A stretch of 64,000 nt of DNA from Prorocentrum cordatum (taxonomy: Eukaryota; Sar; Dinophyceae; Prorocentrales; Prorocentraceae). Location: contig CAUYUJ010015948.1 of NCBI GenBank assembly GCA_963575745.1, forward strand, positions 1,691,630 to 1,755,629. The letters are read 5' to 3'. This document shows positions 9,454-20,300 of the stretch, piece by piece (position 1 is the first letter of the stretch; the number at the start of each line of letters is the position of its first letter). The notes under the pieces were generated by a model. The model made no database searches and was not told where the DNA came from. It worked only from the letters and a program-made list of their open reading frames with translations. A program made the translations under genes and the position numbers.

Positions 9454-9576
9454 AGCTGTTTCTCTCGAGTCCTTGCAAGAGCAAGCCGCGCTCAAAGTCA
9501 TGACACTCGGGCGGCACATCCACATGGAAAATGCAGCACCTCTGATCGTCTCACGTGTCGCATAGCAGTATCGTCA
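9454..9576 (+). repeat. 123-bp dispersed repeat, copy 2
   Basis: Second copy of the 4120-4242 repeat, equal in length, 5 mismatches by eye, same orientation. It ends directly at a (GGA)n run (9577-9610). Confidence 0.85.
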
Positions 9577-10385
9577 TGAAGGAGGAGGAGGAGGAGGAAG
9601 AGGAGGGTGAGGAAGAGGAGCATGTCAACCCTCCGACGCCCTGGGGGTTGCCTGGCTCCTCGCCCCCGCTGCCCCGGGCGCGGATCTGCCCGCCCTCTGC
9701 GCGCGGCGCGGCCCGTGTCGCCCCCCGCCCCCTCTGGGCTCGCTGCCCGCCCTCTGCCACGCCCCGCTGGTCTGCCGCCTCACCCCGGCTTGGACCCTCG
9801 TGGCCACCGCCTATCGGCTGCCCGCCTTGCCCTGGTCTTGCCGGGCTGCGGGGGCCTCCCTTTTGGCCTCGCTTGGGCGGGCGCGATCAATGAGGGGGAC
9901 GAGAAAGGTGTAACTTTTCGGATCCTCAAGTCCCCGCTTGGATCATAAGGCTTATAAGGCCCCTTTAGGGGCCCTGACGGGCCCCTTTCCTGCAGCCCTC
10001 GCTGCCTCCCGATGTATCGCCCCCCCCACTGCGCGCCCCCCGAGACGCGGTCCATGGGCGATCCACCGGGAGCCACTCGGTGTCGATCCCGCGTCGCTTG
10101 CCTCGCTGACGGGATCTCGCCTGCGCGCCCCCAGCTGCCATCGCCCCTTTGTGCGCCCGCCTCGCAGGATCTGCTGGGTGCTCCTCGGCGTCGATCGCCG
10201 CTTCGGGGGGCTCCTCCTCGGGGTGGGCGCCCGCGGCCCGCTGCCCTCCTCGGGCGGTGTCCGCTCTCTTGGTGCCTGCGCCCCCCCCCCTCCCCCGGCT
10301 TCTCGGCCTTGTCCGTGCGGCCCGCCGCGCTTTTCTGGCCCCTTGGCCGCCGCTCCCGGTCTGCTGATCTTGGAGGCATGGACAT
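9577..10385. other. GC-rich stretch, no gene recognised
   Basis: Starts with (GGA)n to about 9625, then very GC-rich DNA with CGCCC/GGGCG words. A short palindromic region GGCCCCTTTAGGGGCC at 9958-9973 sits in TA-containing sequence (TAAGGCTTATAAGG). No coding signal could be supported. Confidence 0.5.
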
Positions 10386-10560
10386 GGGCACCAACACCAA
10401 CGCAGGGGGATGCCTCCACAGGGGGACGATGATCCAAGATGTCGGTGTTGGTGGTAATATTTCGGTCACTTTGGAAGCCAGAATATTGCCACCATCACCG
10501 AGATCGGGATCATCTTCCCACGGTAGAGGAACACCGCCGATATTGGTGTTGGTGTCAACC
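10386..10560. repeat. Long imperfect inverted repeat (foldback)
   Basis: Left arm 10386-10461 and right arm 10482-10560 are reverse complements along most of their length, with a 20-base loop. Anchors: CACCAACACCAA at 10389 against TTGGTGTTGGTG at 10543; GATGATCC at 10428 against GGGATCATC at 10506; GGTGGTAATATT at 10450 against AATATTGCCACC at 10482. It would form a ~76-bp hairpin, as expected for a small foldback transposon. No clear target duplication. Confidence 0.75.
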
Positions 10561-11126
10561 TCTAGGCCTGCGATGATCGGGCCTCGTCCCTGTGGGACCC
10601 CCCGCCCGCCTCGCCCCACCATTCTGCCCGACCCGCTGGGCCTCTAGCGCGCCGCGGCCTCTTTCTGGCCACGGCCGCCGCGCCTGGCTCTCTGCCGAGA
10701 CCCCCTGCCCGACTCCCTTTGGCGCGGCCCCGGCTGCGACAGCGCGCCGCCGCCCCCCTTCATAACACGAAGCCAGGACGAGGACAACATCGGGTGTGGG
10801 TGAATCGAGAATCTCTGAGATCCAGCGGCTCTGAGAGATGTATCGGGCGCCGCGGCCTTCTCGGAGCGTCCCTGAACGCTCTGGAACGGATTCTTCCTCG
10901 TCCTAGCTCTGTCCAACTTGACGCCCGCCTCCCTGGCGCGGCGTCGCACTGCTGCCGCCCCGCTCCGCCTCTGCCTCCGTCGGCCCCCGCCCGTCCGTTG
11001 CCCCGCCGCCCTCGCGGCCGCTGCCCGCTGCCCGCCCGCCCGCCCCAGGGCACCGTCCCGTGAGGGGCCGGCCGTCGCGCCTGGCGCCCGACGCGCTGGC
11101 GAGTCGCCGTGCCGCAACGCACGGAA
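10561..11126. other. GC-rich stretch, no gene recognised
   Basis: CCGCC/GGCGG-rich DNA with overlapping frames on both strands, which is a composition effect. No motif, repeat or gene could be supported. Confidence 0.45.
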
Positions 11127-11300
11127 AGTGTGTGTGTGTGTGTTGTGTATGATGTGTATGTTGTGTGTTGTGTGTGAATGTGTGTGTGTGTGAATGTGTG
11201 TGTGTGTGTATGTGTGTGCCTGTGTGTGCGCTTGTGTGTATGTGTGTGAATGTGTGTGTGTGCCTGTATGTGTGCGTGCGTGCGTGTATGCGTGCGTGCA
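11127..11300. repeat. (TG)n-rich microsatellite
   Basis: Interrupted (GT)n with TGTATG and GTGCGTGC variants. Alternating purine-pyrimidine sequence, a potential Z-DNA former. Confidence 0.9.
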
Positions 11301-12404
11301 TCGTGAGTGCGCTGCTCCCGCTGCGCAAGGTGCACAACCAGTCTGCTGGCTCGATGCAACACAAATCATATGTGCGTGTGTGTTTCGGGATGGAGTCCCC
11401 CTTCCGCAGTCTTTCTCAACGCAGATCGGCTATCATCCACTGTTCACGTCCAGTGCATGTTCAATCGCGACTGTGTGAGATGGCTTGCAGACGAAAGCGT
11501 GTCTTTCCTTTCGTGCGTTTGAGATCCGTAACTCCATCGTTGGTTCCTGTCTACACCAAAACGACCAACAGCCGAAACATGATGAGACGTGCGCACCCAT
11601 AGTGACCTCCGGACTATGGGCGAGCCAAGCTCCACGCGGCGTTTTCATGGATGATCACAAAGACGTCCTTGACAATTCCGCGCCGCCAAAAGCGGGGATG
11701 CCATCAGCCACAACGAGGCCAACGGGTGCAGGGGTGCCCAACGTGATCGAATACTCCATGTTATGGAAAGGACTACACTGTAAAACGTCGAAAAGTCATC
11801 CTGCCCATGAAGGGCAAACGAGGGGACACATCGACGTGAGATTGGCGATACATCGCCGCTAGATCGGCGATAGGCTCCCGATGACACATGTGCCCGGTCC
11901 TGGGCGAAGGTGGGTTGATCGGGCCCCCATCGGCGATCAATGGGCGATTGGAGGTCGATGCGTCCCAGCCTGAGCCTATCCCCCCACTCCCTCGTGCGCT
12001 TGGATTCTCGGCGCCACACGCACGTCCCACCCAGCTCAGCTCGAGCTCGGCGTGGCTGATCTCGCTTCAAGCCCTCCGGAGCACTCCTGCTGCCCAATGC
12101 CTCGGCTCGCTGCCGTACCCGTGCGTCTGCTCTGCGCGCTCTGCGCTGCTCTCCGAGGTGTCCCCCGCCCAAGGTGCCCCCAGCTTTTTCGCTCCATTCG
12201 GGAGCCCCTGGGGCGCTCAGGGCCTCGAGAGGGGTGCACTTCAGGCCGCGGGGACCTCCTTGGAATCCATGGGAACACCTCGGGCCAAGGACACCTCTGG
12301 CAACACCCGAAAATCGTCAAGAAAAACATCCGGGGCTCCCATCTCTCTGCGGTGGCCTACTAGGGCCAGACCGATCCACGAAAACCCATGCAGGGGGCCT
12401 CGAA
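11301..12404. other. Mostly single-copy DNA, no gene recognised
   Basis: Lower GC than its surroundings and not repetitive, so it may hold an unrecognised gene piece. The longest plausible frame is 11485-11862 (+, 125 codons; contains DDHKDVLDNSAPPKAG), with no known motif. GGCGAT/ATCGCC words recur at 11842-11875. Confidence 0.35.
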
Positions 12405-13668
12405 AAAGATGTTCGTTTCGCCCGCTTTTGTTTCATCCGCTTCTTTCTCGCCCGCTGTTATTTCGTCCGCTGCTGTTTCGCCCGCTGCTGTTTCGCCCGC
12501 TTTTGTTTCGCCATATTTTGTTTCGCCCGCCTTTTGTTTCATCCGCTGTTGTTTCGCCCGCCTTTTGTTTCGTCCGCTTTTGTTTCATCCGCTGTTGTAT
12601 CGCCCGCCTTTTGTTTCGTCCGCTTTTGCTTCGTCCGTTTTTGCTTCGTCTGGTCTCGTTTCATCCGTTCTGGTTTCGCCCACTTCGGCTTTGCGTGCTT
12701 TCGTATGCAAGCTGGGCGAAAGAAGGATCCCACCGGCCCTCTGGGCGTAGGTGGTCTGGGGACGTTCCTCTTCCAACCCCCTTCTTCCCCTTCGGGGAGG
12801 GGCTTACCCGTCTCCCCCACCCCCCTCCCCTGGACCTGGACGTAGCGCCCCGCGAGGTGTCAGAGGGTACTGTTTCGCCCAAGATGGATCCAAAAAGGCT
12901 TCAGAAAACCTAAGATGACCTCCCAAACGGCTCAAGATAGCCCAGGATGCCTCAAGTCGGCCCCAAAGGTGCTCCAAGAGGCCCCAAGAACGTTCCAAGA
13001 CGGCTGCGAGACGCGTCCGAAACCTCCAAGGAGGCCCCCCAAAAAGCCAAAGTCATTCAAAGCCACAGGCACATCAAACATTTGTGCTTTCACACCTTTC
13101 TCGCTTCCGATGACCATCCGAAGCCTCAAGATGGTCCCAAAGTGGCCCAAGAGCAGGAGAGGCCCAAGAGAGCGCCCAAGAGCGCCCCAAGAGGGGTCCA
13201 GGAGGCGATGCCTGGTGTTCCTGAGGAAAGAGGCAAATTGGAGTTGCCTTTTTTTTCAATCAACGTCCTCCGAGATGGCCCCAAGAGCGCCCCTGAAGCT
13301 CCCAAGGGCGCCCCAAGACCGCCCCAAGAGGCGCCCAAGCGGCCCCAAACGTTCTCCAAGGTCCAAGAGGCTCCCAAGAGACCCGATACGAGGCCTCAGG
13401 AGGACCCCCGAAGTACCCAACTCCCCCTCCTTCTCATCCTTCTCCTCCTTGTCGTCCTCCTCGTCCTCGCCCTACTCCACCTCCTCCTCGTCCTCCTCCT
13501 CCTCCTCTTCCTCCTCCTCCTCCGATGACGATTCCTCCTCTATCCCCCCCCCTCTTGGCTGATATGACGACTTCCCCCGCCCCCTGTTCTTCTGCATGGT
13601 TTTCCACTTTTCTGATCACCTCAACTCCCCTGGGCATCTTTTCTGGACGGGTTGGTGCGGATATTTTT
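12405..13668. repeat. Composite repeat block A, copy 1
   Basis: Modules in order: (i) 12405-12715, ~15-bp units of TTTCGCCCGCTTTTG / TTTCGTCCGC; (ii) 12720-12860, a module with CTGGGCGTAGGTGGTCT and CTCCCCTGGACCTGGACG; (iii) 12900-13420, CCAAGA/GGCC minisatellite with the word GAGATGGCCCCAAGAGCG; (iv) 13425-13530, (TCC)n; (v) 13540-13668, CCCCTTGG... then TGATCACCTC and a GGATATTTTTT end. The same five modules in the same order recur at 20950-22490, so this is one duplicated or dispersed unit rather than independent repeats. Confidence 0.8.
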
Positions 13669-15613
13669 TGTCGCAACCGCAGGCGAAGGCGCCAGCGGCG
13701 TTTCAAGCCGGCTCGGGCTACGAGCATAACTACTCGCCTGACGCGCGCAAACATCAGCAAAACCTACCGCCGGGGGAAGCTGCTGCGCCGAGGGCAGCAA
13801 CCGCCAAGGGAAGCGAGGCAGCGCCGTGGGCGGAGGCTGCAAACTGCTGGGGCTGCCAGGAAGCTGCAAGCGCTCGGGTACCCCAGGGCGTGACCACCAG
13901 GATGAGTTAGTTGGACCTTGTCGCCTCCAGGCGCCAGAGGTCGGCGCGCCACAGAAGTGGCGCAGCGCGGGGCTACGAAAACACTGCAGCGTGCTGGCAG
14001 CAGACCGACAGGGGGAACACGCATGGTCGATCAGGCTGAACCACTCCTGAGTGAAACAGCGGTCCAGAAACTCATTGGGCCAGCGGCAACGACAGACACG
14101 GCCAGCTGTGGCGGTGACTGGGGGCCACATGCCAGGGAAGATCAAGGTCTCGTGCCGGAACTGGTCAAGACGCACGTCACCTGAGCGCCAGAATGCCTCA
14201 TACGACTCCATGGAACCAGCGAGGGTCAGAGCGGGGTCGCAAGCTCCGAAAGCGGCGGTGACCAGAGCCCAGGAGCCCGAGACAAGACGCGTGAGCCGGA
14301 GACGTCACGAAAGAGGGGCCATGCCAAGGATACCGAGCCAGGCCGTGGCCAGGTCTGGGCAATGGCCAGGGTGAGAACAACTACAACAAACGGCCAGGGC
14401 CGAAAGGCACGCCGCGCCCCGCCCCAGCAGGGGCCAACGTACCCGGTATTGACGGCACCTGGGAGCCTGGTCCCCAAGGGCGGGGAGGCCGAGCCAGGTG
14501 CCGTGCAGGGGCCGACACCGGACAACGCTGGACCAGCAGCGGGGGGGCTGCAACGCGCTGCGGCCAGGCGCGGTGAATGCCAGGGTGACCGCTGCTACAG
14601 CAGACGGGCAGGCCGTGCGTCGGCACTCTGCGCCTCGCCCAAGCGAGGGCATCGTGCAAAGTAGATTGACAGCGCCAGGGGCCTGATCCGCAAGGGCGGG
14701 GGGCTGGCCAGACGCTGTTGGGTGACCAGACCCGGTCGTGGTGGGGCGGAGAGATAAGGACACGCCGGGGACGACTGTGGCTAGCGGCCGCGCGTCCCAA
14801 CGTGAAATCCTTACTCTCCCATCTAGTGGGGGATACCTCCAGCCGCGGGCACGTCTGCGCTGGGGGCGCTGCCAGGGAAGCGACTAACGGTCACGCTGTC
14901 TGCGAAAGCAGACGCGAATACTTTTTTTCGATCACGACCGCGAGCGGGCACCCGCGCGGCGTCGGAAGGGTCGAACTACGAGCAGAAACCGGCGGTCACA
15001 GCGCAAATCGCCGGGCAGACGCGGGACAACGGGGGCCACTACGCCGAAGTAGCACTAAAGTGACGTAAGCGGGCAGGCCGACGCGCAGCGGCATCGCGGG
15101 CGAAGCAGGAGAGAGCGAAGACGACGGAGAAAGCGAAGAAAACGAAACGAGCGAAAACAGAAGAAGACAGAACGAAAGAAGAAAACGAAGAAGTCGGAAA
15201 AACGACGAAAGGAGCGAGAAAGAGAAACGCACGCAGCGCAGCTCAGAGGCGAAGGACCGGGTAGGTGACCAACATGGCCTCGTTGTACATCTAGTGCTTG
15301 TCGCGAGTGGGCGATCGGGTACTCAATACCGCGCCAGCCGTGAGACGTCGATGGCCTCGAACTGTCAGCCCAGATGCAGCCCGCGACAACGGAGACGAGC
15401 TGGTGCGGCTACTTTTTTCTTTCGCGGCCGCGGGCGGGAGCGCACACGGCGAGTCGTAAGTCGGGGGCGCGGGCCTACTAATTGACAACAGATGCAAACT
15501 AGAGCCGCACACCTAAACTGCCTAAGCTGCCTAAGCGGCGCCTCGCGTGAGCTGCAAGCTGTAAAGCAAGGCGGTGGCTGCCAGGGAGGCTGCACTGCCA
15601 AGGGTGCACGCAT
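13669..15613. other. Single-copy-like stretch with purine-rich segment
   Basis: Begins with CCGCAGGCGAAGGCGCCAGCGGCG, also seen at 29319, each time after an AT-rich end. A minus frame (14211 down to ~13900) has MESYEAFWRSGDVRLDQF and CRCRWPNEFLDRCF, which could be a real but unidentified coding piece. 15095-15235 is GAA/GAC-rich purine DNA. No function can be assigned. Confidence 0.35.
14365..14711. repeat. ~214-bp diverged tandem duplication
   Basis: GCCAGGGTGA at 14365 and 14579 start two copies offset by 214 bp. Later shared words are GGGCGGGGAGGC (14479) / GGGCGGGGGGCT (14694) and CGCC(C)AGG-type words. Copies are clearly diverged. Confidence 0.5.
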
Positions 15614-16165
15614 GCTGGTGCGGATACGCGAAGCGTCAACAATATTGTTTCGTCCGCCTTTGTTGCATCCACTTCTTTGTCGCCCGCTTTATTTCGACTG
15701 CCTTTTGTTTCGCCTCTTGTATTTCGCTCGTTTTTATTTCGGCCGCCACTTGTTCCATCCGCTTTTGTTTCGCCCGCCTTTTGTTTCGCCCGCTGTTGTT
15801 TCAACCGCTTTTGTTTCGTCAGGTGGCGTTTCGTCCGCTTTGGTTTCGCCCGCTTCGGCTTTGCGTGCTTTCGTATGCAAATCGGGCGAATTTCAATCGG
15901 ATAACTTCAAGACGGGCAAATGAAAGCCAGATGAATTCAACAAATCGAATTAGACCCAGACGGATTCAAACCAGGCGAATTATAACCGGATGAATTTAGA
16001 CGGGCGCACGAAAAACCGATGAATGCAGTCCAGGCGAATTAAAGCCGGATGACTTCGAATGGGGCGAACCTTAAGAGGACGAGTTGAAAAGGCGGGTTAA
16101 AACATGATGAATTTGAACTGGCGAATAAAACCGGATGAATTTAAGCCGGTGCGCGTGACCAGCGT
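15614..16165. repeat. Head-to-head array of GGGCGAA/GGATGAA units
   Basis: Opens with GATACGCGAAGCGTC (15623), an ACGC-GAA-GCGT stem-loop word also present at 48371. 15645-15890 has units TTTCGCCCGCNTTTG/TTTCATCCGC; from about 15893 the reverse complement takes over (GGGCGAATTNAAACC / GGATGAATTT) to about 16165. The repeat direction flips inside one array. The same flip occurs at about 21190. Confidence 0.75.
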
Positions 16166-16704
16166 TATTGGCAACTCCTCTGGTCAATGTTTGTTGTCGC
16201 TGTCTCTGGTCAGTGCCGGCCGCGATACAGGAAACGTGGCAGCACAACAATGCGGGAGTAGGGCCCACATTGTGTGGCGGTGTTTCAGGCGGTGTCCTTC
16301 TTTTGCGTTCCTGGGCTTTCTCCTTTGGCATCTCTCCAGGATGAAGACGACGACGAGCAGGGAGGACGGAGCAGGGAGGAGGGCGAGGAGGAGGAGGAGA
16401 AGCAGGAAGAGGAGGAGCAGCAACGACCGGAGAAACAGGAGAGGCAGCGACGACGACGACAACGGTCGACGGTCGACGATCGACGACGACGACGATCGGC
16501 GACGACGACGACGATCGACGAGGAGAAGGTGGGCCGCCGCGGCCGCCGCCTCCCTCGTGGCTGCCTTCGCCGTCGTGGTTTCAGTGTGGTGCTGTTCTTT
16601 TCGCGGCCGAGCAGGAGGAGGGCGGGGGGACAATGTTTAGTGATGTTCGAGAGTCGTGCTGTCCCGCGGTGGCCCGTTGTGTCGTGTCCTTTTGTGTTCT
16701 GTGG
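16166..16704. other. Spacer with (GGA)n and (CGA)n tracts
   Basis: 16166-16340 is single-copy-like with no recognised gene. 16345-16440 is GGA-rich; 16440-16530 is GAC/CGA-rich with GTCGACGATCGACG palindromic words. Nothing else recognised. Confidence 0.6.
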
Positions 16705-17075
16705 TGCCTCGTGAGGTCGATCGGAAGATCTATGATGAGGTCGATAGTGAGATCGATCATGGAGCCGATAGTGTCATCGATGTAGAGATCTATGGTAAGA
16801 TCGATGGAGGGATCGATAGTGGCATCGAAAATGAGATCGATTATGAGGTCGATCGTGAGATCGATTGCGGAATGGGTTGTCAGATCGATAATGCAATCGA
16901 TGTTGAGACCAACTGTGAGATGGATTGTCAGATCGATGGCGGGATCCATGATAATAACGATCGTGCCATCGATAGTAAGGTCGATACTGATACTGACGGT
17001 GAGACCGATCGTACGATCGATAGTAACACCCACAGCGCCATCCACAGCGGGATCCATAGTGAGATCGATTATGAA
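16705..17075. repeat. 12-bp satellite GAGATCGATAGT
   Basis: About 30 units of 12 bp with consensus GAGATCGATNGT; GATC and ATCGAT recur in register. Because 12 is a multiple of three, all frames translate into four-residue repeats (EIDS in one frame) and remain open; this is not evidence of a gene. Confidence 0.85.
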
Positions 17076-17077
17076 AT

Positions 17078-17432
17078 CGGTGGCGGGCGGGCGCCCGGGC
17101 GGACGCGGGCTTCGGCGGGCGGGCGGGCGCGCGAGCAAGCGCGCTTCGGCGGGCGGGCGGGCCGCCGGGTGCGCGGGCGGGCGGGCGTCTTTGTCGTCGA
17201 CGTCGTCGGCGTCCGTGTCGACGTCGTCGTCGTCATTGTCGTCGTCATTGTCGCCATCGTCGCCGAAGTCGTCGTCATCGTCATTGTCGTTCTCGTCCAT
17301 CGTCGTCGTCGTCGACCGCGTCCTCATCGTCGTCATCGTCGTGGTCGTGGTCGCGATCGTGATTGTGGTCGTGGTAATGGTCGTGGTCGTCCTCGTCGTC
17401 GTCGTCGTCGTCGTCCGTGTCTTCCGTGTCGT

Positions 17433-17471
<39 letters not shown>

Positions 17472-17500
17472 GGTCGTCGTCGTCGTCGTCCTAGTCCGCT
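17078..17500. repeat. (GGGC)n followed by (GTC)n
   Basis: 17078-17190 is GGGCGGGC/GCGC-rich; 17195-17500 is mostly (GTC)n with ATC, GTG and CCG interruptions. Together they form the left neighbour of composite block B. Confidence 0.85.
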
Positions 17501-17529
17501 TTGCAGCAACGAGCCGAAACATGTTTGTG

Positions 17530-17955
17530 TGCGCCTCCGTGACGTTGCCACGTCGAATGCAGTAGGGCAATTTTTGTTCGCTGTGTGGCGTTGCCACGTG
17601 GAACGTGAAATTGTTGTGGAATTTGTTCGCCTGTCTGCCGTTACACCGCTGAGAGTGGAATGGCGCTGTAGTTGTTCCCGCCCTGCGGGATTGCCACATG
17701 GCGAATCGAGTGGAGTATGTGTTTTGTCCACCAAGCGTTGCCCCGCGGCGAGTGTTGGAGTGGAATCGTGTATGTTTCGCTCCCTGGTCACTGGTCACTG
17801 CCACGTGGCATATCCAGAGGAATTATATTCTTTTCCGCCCCGCAAGCGTTGCCACGTCGCGAGGAGAATTGGAGTAACGGACTGTCGCCTCCAAAGCGTT
17901 TGTCACGTGAAGAATAAAGTGGCATAGTCTCTAATTACTGGCCCGCAGGCGTTGT
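17530..17955. repeat. ~50-bp CACGTG tandem array 1
   Basis: Eight to nine units of 47-53 bp, each opening GCGTTGCCACGTGGCGA (variants CACGTCG, CACATGG), then GAGTGGANTA and TTGTTCGCCCCGCAGG. The centre GCCACGTGGC is a perfect palindrome and an E-box/G-box word. Units start near 17541, 17590, 17638, 17690, 17737, 17800, 17847, 17897 and 17950. Confidence 0.8.
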
Positions 17956-18880
17956 CGCGCGGCGGTGAAAAGGGCGGAGGGAGGAAGGAGGGCGAGGGAG
18001 GAGCGAGGAATGACGGGGGGGAGAGGGAGGCAGGAAGGAGAAGGAAGGACGGAGCAGGAAAAGGAGGAGAGAGGAGGAAAGGGGGAGGAGGCAGGATGGA
18101 GGAAGGAGGAGAAAGGAGAGGAGGCAGGAGGCATGACGAGGAGAGAGGAGGGAGAAGTTAGGAAGGAGGAGAGGAAGGTAGGAGGCGTGGGAGACAAACA
18201 ACGAGGTGGAGGAGGAGGAGGAGGAGGAGGGGAGGAGGGAGGAGGGGGAGGTGGGAGGATCGGAAGGAGGACAAGGAGGGTGGGGAGGAGCGAGGAGGAG
18301 AGGTGGAGGACGAACGAAGAGTTGGAGGAGAGGGTCGGAAGGAAAAAAAAGAACGGATCGCACTGCAATGCAACGCATTGTGCGAATTCGTCGAAGGGAA
18401 AGAATTGATGCCGGTATCCAGGGTGCACATCCTAAGGGGAACAGAGGACGAGCAGCAACAGGAGGAGGAGGTCGGTTCTCAGGACTCCGCGAGGTGAGGC
18501 AATCGTCGGCACAGTGGCGGAAGGGGCGGAAGGACATCGCCGGCTCAATGTAGGAAGGGGAGGGTGATGGGGAAGGCACTTTCCTGTCGCGCGCCCGATC
18601 GCCCAGGCGCGGTCTGGCGGGCGCCTCGGGGGAGCGAGGGAGGACAGTGACCGAGGGGGGACGGGCGCGCGGGCGGGCGGGCGGGCGAGCGGGCGCGGCA
18701 GGCGGCGGGGCACGCGAGCGGGCGCGCGCGCGCTGGCGGGCGGGCGGGCGGGCGGGTGCGCGCGGGCGGGCGCGCGGGCGGGCGCGCGGGCGGGCGCGCG
18801 TATCGGCGGGCGGTCGGTCGCGCGAGCGGGCGCGCGAGGGCCCGACGAGCAGGCGGGCGTGCGGGCGGGCGGACGGCATC
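17956..18880. repeat. Composite block B copy 1: (GGA)n, bridge, (GGGC)n
   Basis: 17956-18350 is GGAGGA purine DNA. 18350-18530 is single-copy-like. 18533-18655 is a bridge (TCGCCGGCTCAATG, TTTCCTGTCGCGCGCCCGATCG) with a homologue at 20545-20660. 18655-18880 is (GGGC)n. With the preceding CACGTG array this order is repeated at 19475-20830. Confidence 0.75.
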
Positions 18881-19223
18881 GTCGTTGTCGTCGTCGTCGT
18901 CGTCGTTTTTGTCCGTGTTGGAGTCACGTGCCGAGAAGGTGGTGGTGTTCGCCTTCGCGGCGTTGCCACGCCGAATGCAATAGAACAGTTCTTTTTCAAT
19001 GTGGTTTTGCCCCGTGGAATGCAAAGTTGTGCTGCACCTTGTTCGGCACGTAGCACGCAAGCGGGAGCTCACGTTGGCGGGCGGGCGGGCCTGCGGGTAG
19101 GCGGGGAAGAACGCGGGCGGGTGCGCGCGGGCGGGTCATTGTCGTCGTCGTCGTCGATGTCGTCGTAAACGTCGTCGTCGTCGTCGTTGTCATCGTCGTC
19201 CGTCCTCGTCATCGTTGTCGTCC

Positions 19224-19268
<45 letters not shown>

Positions 19269-19470
19269 ATGTCGCCGTCGGCGTCGTCCTTGACCGCGTT
19301 AAAACCATCGACGTCGTTGTCATCGTCGTCCGTCTTCGCCATCGCGTTCCGTCGCCGTCGTCGTCGTTGATGTCGTCGTCGTCGTCGCCGCCGCTCGTCG
19401 TCGTCATCGTCGTCGTCGTCATCGTCGTCTCTGTCCGCGTTAGTCACTCACGCGCGGGGTAGATTTTGGT
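18881..19470. repeat. (GTC)n, partial CACGTG units, (GGGC)n, (GTC)n
   Basis: 18881-18912 is (GTC)n; 18955-19070 holds two or three CACGTG-type units (GCGTTGCCACGCCGAATGCA); 19075-19130 is GGGC-rich; 19135-19440 is (GTC)n with GTCGGT runs. A shorter version of the pattern on either side. Confidence 0.75.
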
Positions 19471-19474
19471 GCGC

Positions 19475-20300
19475 GCCTCCTCGGCGTTGCCATTTGTTCC
19501 GCTGTGCCGCCTTGCCACGTGGCGTGTCAAACTATATACTGTACTTTGTTCACCGAAATGTAGTTGCACCGTTTCGAAAGGAGTAGGCCGGGATGTGTTC
19601 CCGCCCCGCGGCGTTAGCACGTGGCAAATCGGATGGAATAGTTGTTTTCGTCCTTCAGGTATTGCCAAGTGGCAGGCCGAATCAGATTGTGTACGTTCGG
19701 CCCGCGGGGCATAGCCACGTGATGAGTAAGTTAAGGTTATACTGCTTGTTCGCCCCCAATGTCCTTGCCACATGGCGAATGGAGTGGGATAATAATGTTG
19801 TTTGCCTCTCAGGCCTTGCCACGTGGCGTTGCCATGGAACGAATCGAGTGGAGTAGCATTTGTTCCGACCCGCTTCGTTGCCACGTGCCGAGTAAGAGTG
19901 GAGCAATTCGGTTTCGCCTGGCAGGCGCATCCACGTGGCGAGTATAGTGGAGTAGCGCTTGTTTCCCCCCATCCGAGCGTTGCCACGTGGCGAGGAGAGT
20001 GGATCAGTATTTGTTTCGCCCCCCCCCCAAACGTTGCCACGTGGCGGGTAGTGTGAACGTATATTTGCTCCGCCCCGCAGGCGTTGCCACGAGGCGACTC
20101 GTGGAGTGACGTAATTGTTGCTTCGCTCCCCAGCCGCTTCCATCTGGCAATTCAAAAAGAATAATATTGTTTTCCGTCCCGCAGGCGTTGCCACGTCGCG
20201 AAACCTTGGGATAACACATCTTTCGCCCCCCCAAAGGTTTGCCATGCGGCGAAACGGACTTATTTTCCACTTCCGCCCGCAGGCGCTGTCGCGCGCCGAG
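19475..20300. repeat. ~50-bp CACGTG tandem array 2
   Basis: About 16 units of the same family as 17530-17955: GTTGCCACGTGGCGA, then GAGTGGAGTAG, then TTGTTTCGCCCCGCAGG. Several units are nearly identical (around 19930-20090), suggesting recent expansion here. Confidence 0.85.

Noticed and set aside
9370-9470. copia-like RT start (RETAMQDEVKQLEGANW) on the minus strand
   Set aside because: Only a few matching residues, no RT motif downstream; the region shares words with the 8.3-kb minisatellite.
17530-20300. CRISPR-like regular ~50-bp spacing
   Set aside because: The whole unit is repeated, there are no unique spacers of constant size, and the context is eukaryotic.
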